From positions 1-64,000 of the forward strand of contig NMRA01000159.1 in the NCBI GenBank assembly GCA_002633005.1: a DNA stretch of 64,000 nucleotides, given 5' to 3'. The first letter of the stretch is position 1, and the number at the start of each line of letters is the position of its first letter. The notes beneath the pieces are model-generated. The model did not search any database and was not told the DNA's origin. It saw only the letters and a program-made list of their open reading frames with translations. The translations under genes were made by a program, and so were the position numbers. Shown here in pieces: positions 55,906 through 64,000 of the stretch. The DNA is from Phoronis australis. Lineage: Eukaryota; Phoronida; Phoronidae.

Positions 55906-56139
55906 ATGCCGCTATGTTGCGGTGCATCGGTCCCGCTTGTCCGAACTAAGCAGCTGCGAGGAAAGCGGGTATCGTTTTTTTTTTTACTTCCTCGAGAGTC
56001 CGAAATGCTTAGGAAGTGGCTCATGGTAATGAAGAATGAAATGTATGCTGTAAATAGCAAGTATGAGGCCGTGAAACATCTCCGTGTCTGTGGCCTGCAG
56101 ACGTCGACAGTGCCCGACGAATGCCGGCTTACCAAATAA
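55906..56139 (+). pseudogene. Possible THAP-like domain remnant
   Basis: The 77-codon frame reads MPLCCGASVPLVRTKQLRGK, then FFFLLPRESEMLRKWLMVMK and VKHLRVCGLQTS. This loosely follows a THAP domain (MP-x2-C...FP-x-(6)-WL...C). The second zinc Cys and the final CxxH pair are not convincing. It might be a decayed P-type transposase or THAP gene piece, or chance. Confidence 0.25.
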
Positions 56140-59039
56140 CTCCATACGTTCCATTGTCTGAGCTTGTTCACGGCGCCTCTCTAGTATTTCTTCATCACTT
56201 TATTCCTGTTCGAATTGATAGCCTGTAAAACTTAACGATCCACCTGCGAAGTCGGGACTGATGAGCTCTAGCTCGTCCTAAGTCGGGATTGCGAGTTGCC
56301 ATGTTGGCGTTTATTACTGAGCGTTCTGTTTCAAAATGAATTATTCTCACCCTAACCAATACTTATATAAAACTGAAACAAAGTCTGTCTCATTAGATGC
56401 AATTTGTAATGCCTTTGGAGTGTTCGTGAGTGCAAATGATTTGAGAAGCCAGCAATGAATAAATCACTGCGTTACCGGCTTTTGCACAATAAAACTAATT
56501 GACGGGTAGGCCGTGTGAGCTCATGCTAATTTAGTGTTTGCTGGCAGAAACTGTTGTGAAATAACTCGATTTCCATCCCACGGCCAGGTGTTAGGGGAAT
56601 CTTTATTTACATTTACATTACTCAAATAATGATTGTCAATGTACAACTTCTTCCCTATGGTGCTGTGGCAAAAACCGGAACCTGAATTCGCGGCCCCCGA
56701 CGAGTAAGAAGATTTGCAGTTTCGTGGCTAATTCACCAACATAATCATGTGCACATTACTTTGGCTCACTTGTATACTATTTTCTTGAGTGGAAGTTTAG
56801 TTTCCACTGAACTTTGGCTGGTTTATGTTCGTGATGTCTGATCAGTTTCCGAGCCACTGGCGGGGATAACGAGTCAATCCGGCCGGCTGCGACGGGCCTG
56901 ATCGGGCTCTGAACCACTGGCCAGGCTAACAAGCGTTTTGTGTTTAGAACTAAAAAAATCACAAGTCTAAACCACACAGATCTAGGTTCTCCTGTCTGTA
57001 TCTCACGGAAAATACTTCGAAATTATCTCCGAACAGACCCCAAACTCCTGCTACGGACCGTATTGGCCTGCCGAACTTTGTAGGCTACGGTGTGTTCAAA
57101 TACCAATAAATCCGTAAGATTGAAATAAAACAGCACGTTTTTATAAGAACTCGGTGTATTTTCAAGGGTTTTACATCGAAGTTTGATGATTTATTGGTGT
57201 TAAACGATGACTTCAAGCGATAAGCTGACACCAGTAACTCGTGTTGTGAACTGCTGAACAGACTGCGTGTGAAACCGATGACGTCATTGGATAATTTCAA
57301 AACCTCCGTCTGCCGTCAGGTGTCAGGTAACGCAACCGTACGTGTCGTTATGGAGTAGAACTACTCGATCTAAACTGACACAAATTAGGTTGTTTTTTGG
57401 GTGGCACGCTCCTTTAATCCTTGTGTTTTGTGAATGTCCGTCTCGTGTAAATTTTAGCTCGCACACCTTTGAGGAATGAACTGTCAGAGCTGCTGTTTAC
57501 ACTTTGCCTTCCAATCTTTTTCATTTGACTTTTGCTCGCTAGTTCGATGTAAATGCAACTCTGGGCATTTACCTAAATCAGCTGTTTGCTAAACACCAAC
57601 CACCGAGTTATCAAAAAATGTTGTAAAGGCTTAATGTCCTTAATTTTGGAGTTTCGTAATGTCCCCCGAGCGCGTTAAGTTTAATGTTCGCTATATGTTA
57701 CCGCTAGTGAAACTCATGAAATTGCAACATGATCTACCAGCGTGTGCTTTGTAGTCATGCAAAAATGGAGATAATTTGATAGCATACTAATTATCTGTGC
57801 ACATGATGAAATATTGATTAATGTCACAGGTTCCACTCATCCTGAGCTCATCTTGTGTTGTTCTGTAAATGTTGCTTAGTAATTGGTGGAGTCCCTTTCG
57901 TCTCTCTGTATGTCGTGCTCATACTGGAAATTACTGATAGTAAGCTGTAGGTCTATTGGGAAAACTTCATATTTTTTACCTTTCCTTGCGCCCTCAATAT
58001 AAGCCCCTATGCACATTTAGAAAAAAAATGTGAAATGCCTGCACATGTATTGTGTATATGTGAGTCAGAGGAGTTTATTGGTGACAATGCTACTCTTTCG
58101 ACGCTTATTTTGTAAAAAATAAGTAAGCCACAAATTATTGAAGTTAAGCTTGTTCTACTTTTACAAACTCTTGTTTTTGTTTGACATTCACCAACACTGT
58201 TTTTTTGGGAAACCCTAGAAATCGAAGAAATTTGCTGCGGCTTTGGCCTTGAAAATTGGCCCGATGACTATATTCAGAAATGTTTCCTTTACTTTATTAT
58301 GAAAATTGTACAATGTACACTGGCAATTAGTATGAGTTCAGACCAGAAAGATCTAGAAAAGCATTATATCTGGGAACCTGTTTGCAGAAAATACTCTCGA
58401 TGCATATTTTGAGGGTTGAAAACAAGACCAATGTAATTTATGTTGTGTGTTTACTTGATAAGCACTCAATGAAATTCATAAGAGCCAGCTTAAAACTCCA
58501 GTAAGCTGACCTTGGCTTCAGGTGCCTTATGCATCAACTGTAGGGAAAGACCACCCACCAATATTGTATTTCGCAAGGCCCTTTCATTCTGACCTAACTC
58601 CGGTCTGAGCGGAGCGTCGACGTAAACTGTGAAGTTAACTTAACCATTCATACCGGCTTAGGTAGTTAACAGACATCAAAGTAAACAGTAGGTGACGCTG
58701 TTGTCGTTGAAGTAATCGCAAGGCAGCACTGATGCATCGTGTGCACGCTAAAAAATTTATTTTAATGTGACAATTTGGGAACATTGACATGACTTGTGTT
58801 AATTGACATAAAACTTATTTCTAATTCGACTGGTGATTATTCGAGCAAAATATAAGCAACTATTAGCGACGACACTAACTTTAAATTGTTGATGATACCA
58901 GTGGCCCATGGCAATAACTTCGATGGTACCGAAGTTGACCGTTCATAGTGAACCACACTGTCTATGCTCTACTGTTAAATCCCACAGTTCACTGCAAAGT
59001 AACCGGCGCTGTTAATTTTGATCCAGGACCCAAGTAAAC
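56140..59039 (+). other. SCAI intron, middle part
   Basis: A third CRE palindrome TGACGTCA is at 57279-57286. No exon or repeat ends were recognised; open frames are short. Confidence 0.35.
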
Positions 59040-59410
59040 GTTCACACTGACCTCAACTTCCTAGTTGGATCCGTCTTATTAGGGAGGTACCAATGACACC
59101 TTCCTCGACCTTTAAAAGTTAGGAACAAGTTTTGATTTTATTAAAAGTTTAGAAAGTTCCTTACGAAGACTGCCAAACGGGCAAGTGTGGCTTTCACTTT
59201 TAGGCGACATCTGTTGGAAAGACCAGCTACTAAGAACCAAAATACCCATTCTTTGACCCAGTGAATATAATTGTGGTTTTTGGCATAATCCTGTTTGTTT
59301 TATTTGAGATGCGAATGGTGCATTATCAAAACAGAATGAAGATTGGTTGCTCTGACCAAAACAGAGTTTAGTTTCCTTTTATGTAGGTTCTACTGTAATT
59401 GCACAAGTCA
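59040..59410 (+). repeat. Dispersed repeat, family shared with 39420
   Basis: Contains CTGCCAAACGGGCAAGTGTG and ACTAAGAACCAAAATA in the same order as the copy in the last DHPS intron. Ends not defined. Confidence 0.4.
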
Positions 59411-60858
59411 GAGCTGTGCTTCTGACAAACTTCAGATTCGCAAATTTTGGTCTTTTAAAGATAGTTTTGTCTCCCTTGTTATACGTTTACCAATTTCGTA
59501 CTTTTGCTGCGACTAACACTTGGAATGTTACAAGAGAGCAGTGGAGTCATAATATTGGGAATCACAAAGTTAACAGGACAAAAAGTACATTTGGAACATT
59601 ATTGATTTTGTAAATTCTACATAGACTATGGCTGGTGGAATGTGCTGAAGTCATTAATGTTTTGTGAGGATGAAATTGACAAGTTGTGTTTTTATCAGTT
59701 AATTTCATTAATCCTTTAAAATGAAATTATGTGTGGATTTTACTGTCCCACGACTAGTGTACTAAATGTCTGGATGTCTGCTCGGTGCTGCCACTATATG
59801 ATCATCAGTCAGATACAAATGAATGTTTTAAAGACAGATAAGGTCTACAGTACTAGCCAAAAGTAATCATGACGGTTAACCCTGTTAAAAGGAAAAAGAC
59901 TACCAGGAATTCCCGAAAATAGGCCGTGGGCAGATATTCAGAAAATGGCCTTTCGATACCTTCAAATGAAACAATATATTCGGGCGTGTTTTTGGCAAGG
60001 TAGGGGGGCTTAGTTGTGCAAACTCAAACATTTTATGATGCAGTTTCAAAGCAAATAGTTATTATAATTCACCCAAGACTGTTTTCAAAGAACATGAAAG
60101 AAAGTGAACTGCCCTTCTATTATTAAGTTATTAATGCGGGTAGACCTTAAAGGAACCGTTGGTTTGTACTCATAAGGAATTACCGTAGTTTGACTCAATG
60201 CAACAAGATTTTAACTGATTTACGTGTGTTGGTGTTGACATGAATACAAATGAACAAAGTTATTCAAGACCTTCATGAGCTTGAGGTGATCAAAGCCATG
60301 ATTTTTTAAATAAACATGTAGCATTAAAACTGGCCTTCAATACTGTGCTTGGCAATGTCGTCCAACATCTCCTTAAATGATTTGAGTGAAATCACGATCC
60401 CAAGTTATCTCTTGTCAAAATAAAAAAAATTACATCAAAACGTATTATATACATGTTTTAGAACAATCCAACAAATTTTCAAAACAATATTTCTCACAAT
60501 AAACTGGACAATGTTGAAATTTGATGCGAAGTTTTGATGCACGAAGCTGCAACTGAATGTTGTGTTCTTTTCTGTCGGATTAATTCTGTCTAAATCTCGT
60601 CAAAATCTCATCAGGTGTTATTCCACACACTGTCAAAATCGCGACACTTCGCCTTGAAATTCCACTACAGAAATAAACAAACTGTGACTGGCGCAATAAT
60701 ACCACATTAACCTCAGCCTACGATTCAGCAAAAAGTTGCAACAAAAGCTGAATCACTCTACCAAATTATTCTCGCTAGAAGTTCTTCCAAGCTTCTAGTA
60801 GTCTGACAGAGTCCTGTTGGAGTCTATGTGGCAAATTCACCTTTTTTCCTCTCTTCAG
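59411..60858 (+). other. SCAI intron, last part: no recognised feature
   Basis: AT-rich sequence with only short open frames and no recognised repeat ends, leading into the polypyrimidine tract before exon 2. Confidence 0.4.
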
Positions 60859-60954
60859 GGATCTTCCTCAGTATGGACATAAACAGTGGCAGGCTTATTT
60901 TGGTCGCACATTTGATGTCTACACAAAACTGTGGAAATTCCAGCAACAGAACAG
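60859..60954 (+). CDS. SCAI: SCAI, second recognised exon
   Basis: Acceptor CTCTTCAG, donor GTATGT. It completes Arg and encodes DLPQYGHKQWQAYFGRTFD, then VYTKLWKFQQQN, ending two bases into the next codon. This is the near-invariant SCAI segment after LFNGLR. It is too short to appear as a long frame and was found by homology. Phases with exon 1 agree. The remaining exons are outside the window. Confidence 0.93.
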
Positions 60955-60997
60955 GTATGTACCCTTACTTTGTTATCCCTACATGTTGTCAAATATG

Positions 60998-61107
60998 GCA
61001 ATAGTCCGATATAAGGTGCCCGTATTTTGATAACCAGTTTGATGCATGTTATTCAGTGCAGAAAACTGGTTCTCAAAATTCGGGCCCGTTATATCAGACC
61101 ATTACTG
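60998..61107. mobile_element. Hairpin MITE next to SCAI exon 2
   Basis: Arms of about 46 bases (60998-61043 and 61060-61107) are inverted copies around TAATGGTCTGATATAACGGG, CCGAATTTTGAGAACCAG, with a loop of about 16 bases. It starts 43 bases after the exon donor. The ends resemble Tc1/mariner-type miniature elements, but no TA duplication was secured. Confidence 0.6.
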
Positions 61108-61385
61108 TTAAACGTTGTGCTGCACTATGGTTAGAAGGCTCTGAGTAGTGTTTAAATTCTTAGGTCATGTGTAGAAATCCCCAGTTTTGTCTGCTTTACA
61201 AGACAAATGATTGATGTAGTGGGCCGTAGTGGTACTCATTTTTTATTCTTTTAGCTGTAAAAATAATTGTTGTGCTCCGCAATTGAAAATATCGTGCAAG
61301 CATGCTGTTTCTGTGAATTAGTAAAAGAATAAGATTACTGTAAAAATTCGTCAGTTTGGGAAAAAAAATGATTGCCAATATTGCC

Positions 61386-62710
61386 ATACCGTATTCACCC
61401 TAATAAACGCTCATGCCCTTATAAGCACCCCCCACGCATTTCCTGACTTTCCTAAAATAAGCGCCCAGTCCATGAACACCGTGTACATACGAAAAATGTC
61501 TTATCTGAAGTTCTAAAATTCTACAGTAATGTCTTCAATTTATCAATAAAATCCGACAGTCCTGAAAAAATCATTGTGCGCGGAATTTGTAGACCACGAG
61601 CCTCGCCGCTATGTTGGGATTTAGTAGTGACTATACACTTCAAAAAGAATGCAAGCGCGAATCGAAGACTAATTAAAACTTATGACCTTTGTTCAGTTAA
61701 AAGCACGTGGCCAGGAAGCGCACGCTACATTCAAGTACTTGTCATCGAAGATTAGTCTCCGGGAACTATCTATTCTTGAAACGGGTAGCGTAGCATCAGC
61801 AAGAAATAAATACTGACACTTACCGGTATTTCTGAAAGTTTCTAATACCATAAAAAACATTTGCGTTATTTTGAAGGGGGAATTATTAATTTAGTCGTAA
61901 CTGGTGTTTTTAAGTCAAAATGACCCACTATAGTGAACACTTCCGCACCCTTATACTCCCCGAATCTCCCGAAAAATAACTGTTAGACTGTCACACATCC
62001 AGTCACCCTGCGACTCAATGACATCGGCCTTACCGAGACAACTCTCGATTGTTTTTTAGCAAATGAGATCAACAAGTGCTAAATAAAACACGTTCTGCTT
62101 TACTGTTTGCGTTAATTTCCTTAGTTACAATGAACACCTAGACCGTTACATCGCGTTTACTCTGGTAAATGAAATCTGATGACACACACGCGTGCTCGCT
62201 CACTCACACAATATGCAGACGAACTTCAAAACAAACATCATGTGACAACAACGTGTGTTTGTCCAGAGATTTTTCTCGTGTTGTGGAGTACAATCTGACG
62301 CAGATTTGGACTTAATGTGCTGTTAATCTCGACTCCACAGGAACTTAAAAATCTTAGGGGGGACTTCAGGTAATTTGTTAAATTGAAACATTTTTTTACT
62401 CAAGAATTTATGTTGACTTATAGGTGATCGCGAGGCAGCGACGCATCAGTCGGAGAGTTTTCGGACTGGGATTTTCTAAAAAATGCTTGCAATTTAACAA
62501 CAAAGTTTGATAGCAATGCACTGCAATTTTGTAGAAACTGTGTCGTAGGCTACAGATGAGTCACAGAGCGTAAATTTGATGAATTCTAGCTTACGATTTC
62601 ACCTGTTTCAGAGACCGGGTTTCAACCTCTTCTGGGCTATAATTAGGCCTCCCCCTGCCTGAAGCGAATTTTCTAAACGTCCTAGGTGCTTATTAGGGTG
62701 AATACGGTAT
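61386..62710. mobile_element. DNA-transposon-like element with ATACCGTATTCACCC ends
   Basis: ATACCGTATTCACCCTAATA at 61386 is inverted at the right end (TTATTAGGGTGAATACGGTA to 62710), about 1.3 kb apart. The subterminal regions share ATAAGCACC/GGTGCTTAT. No transposase frame was seen. No clear target duplication, so the superfamily is open. Confidence 0.55.
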
Positions 62711-64000
62711 TTCTATTTTTCATAAGCATTGTTACAAAAGCTCAAAATTTTACCAAATGTTATTGGTAACAGCTACACCATACAAACCATGCTAAAAGCA
62801 ATTGAAAGTAAATTTTACCAAGTTATTTTTGTTGAGAAATTTTACAAAATGAAATTTCACCTGTCAGCCATATTGTGTCCCAAACTGAAGAGTTTTTACT
62901 GTACGAGGCAAAAACATGACACTCAATTTGCACCATGTTTGAACTTTTGCTCTCTTAAGGAGAAGCCTGTCTTAAATGGACAATGCGGTCTCATCAGTGA
63001 ACGAATGCAATCATATTTTGAGGTGAACGAATAGCATAATCAATTCTGATCAGCACGTTACTCTCTTTGAAACCTGTGCAGACATCGCTGAGTGAAGATT
63101 AAAAAAAGACGCTTCTTCATGTCACTTTCGCCAACGTTTTTTTCAAGAGTCACACAGATGTAAAGGCACAACTTTTGCAACGATTATCTATTTTTTAATG
63201 AGTACAGCAATCTCATAACTAGACCACGGATTAAAGTTGGGAAAAAATCTTGTACCGTTTCAGTTCAGATCACTATGTTTGGGAAAACATTCAACTAAAA
63301 ATACTGCATCACTGCATCAGTTCCCAAGAAACCAAAGGGCAAAACCAGTTATGTTATATTTGGCCGTTTGTGGTGATTTTGGTGGTTTAAGTTGCTTTTA
63401 GTGGATAAATTCTCAATGGAGTTAATTTTCTACAGCGTCATAAGTAATGCTCTCCCACTTATGTTGTGTTCATTATGGCTGACTAGTGAATTACAGGTTT
63501 TGAGTCATCTTAGTTTTTTGTGCTGTAAGATATTTAAAACATTTGTTAAATGTTTTCATTGTTCACAAGCTGGCTATCTGTCTTGGAAGAATAGAAAATT
63601 GGCAGTTTTGGCAAATGAATCATTTTTTGTGAAATAGATGAAGAATTAACAAACAGTGGAGCCCACTTAATATCATGATAATGGATAGTAGAATATCCCA
63701 GTTATTATCATGGAATGTCAAAAAATAAACCATTTCCTATTAAATCCATGTAAAATAACCCGCATAATATCACAATTTATTGCCATATTCCCAGACATTG
63801 TTATTACGAAATTACAAATTCAGCAAAGCTGATGCAAAACTGATTCTCGCCTGCTTATTAGCATGTGTACCTAGTAAACTAATTCAATTCAACTTAAATT
63901 CATTTTCCTAGTTATCAGATCTTGGCGGCTGCGGCAGTGGTAGAAATCAGACATTTCCTTTTCACCTGTCTTCCTCTCACACTTTCCACTTAACTGGAGT
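62711..64000 (+). other. SCAI intron, to window end
   Basis: No further SCAI exon was found. Open frames at 62729-63034 and 63392-63637 have no recognised product or suitable splice borders. Confidence 0.45.

Overview
This is a nuclear window from an invertebrate animal. It holds spliced genes with GT-AG introns, AT-rich introns and intergenic DNA, and many transposon families. Three conserved metazoan genes can be assembled exon by exon. The gene set and the SINE-, Tx1-LINE-, Penelope- and MITE-rich background suggest a marine invertebrate deuterostome such as a lancelet or hemichordate; this is inference, and the species cannot be fixed from the sequence. The assembly has local faults: Ns at 9354, 11270-11280 and 21086, with direct repeats around the first two that look like unmerged haplotypes.

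Layout. (1) 1-1720: fragments of a Tx1-type LINE and of an LTR-element integrase. (2) 1978-31942, + strand: a 19-exon CIZ1-like gene (Cip1-interacting zinc finger protein). All exon phases agree and the reconstructed reading frame is 965 codons. It has an unusual Gly-Arg-Asp repeat of about 15 residues encoded in one exon, five U1/matrin-type zinc fingers and a basic C-terminus. Its introns carry a Mutator-like foldback element with a nested hAT-like element, near-identical Harbinger-like MITEs, SINEs and small tandem repeats. The exon 3-4 segment is present twice. (3) 32881-33796: a Penelope-like retroelement with a characteristic inverted partial copy. (4) 37034-38174: a decayed piggyBac element. 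(5) 38977-48129, - strand: a complete eight-exon deoxyhypusine synthase gene (DHPS, 364 aa), with a Tx1 LINE in one intron. (6) 50072 to past the window end, + strand: the first two recognised exons of SCAI, separated by a 10.6-kb intron full of repeats. The rest of SCAI lies beyond the window.

The genes do not form an operon or pathway. DHPS makes the hypusine precursor on eIF5A, CIZ1 is a nuclear-matrix protein of replication and chromatin, and SCAI is a nuclear cofactor of the MRTF/SRF and DNA-repair systems. DHPS and SCAI are divergently arranged about 2 kb apart. From memory, human CIZ1 and SCAI both lie on 9q33-q34 and DHPS on 19p13, two members of the same ancient chordate paralogon, so this cluster may preserve ancestral linkage.

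I found no new defence, RNA-gene or CRISPR-like system. The most interesting items are the CIZ1 repeat domain, the nested and foldback transposons with readable target-site duplications, and the three-gene linkage.
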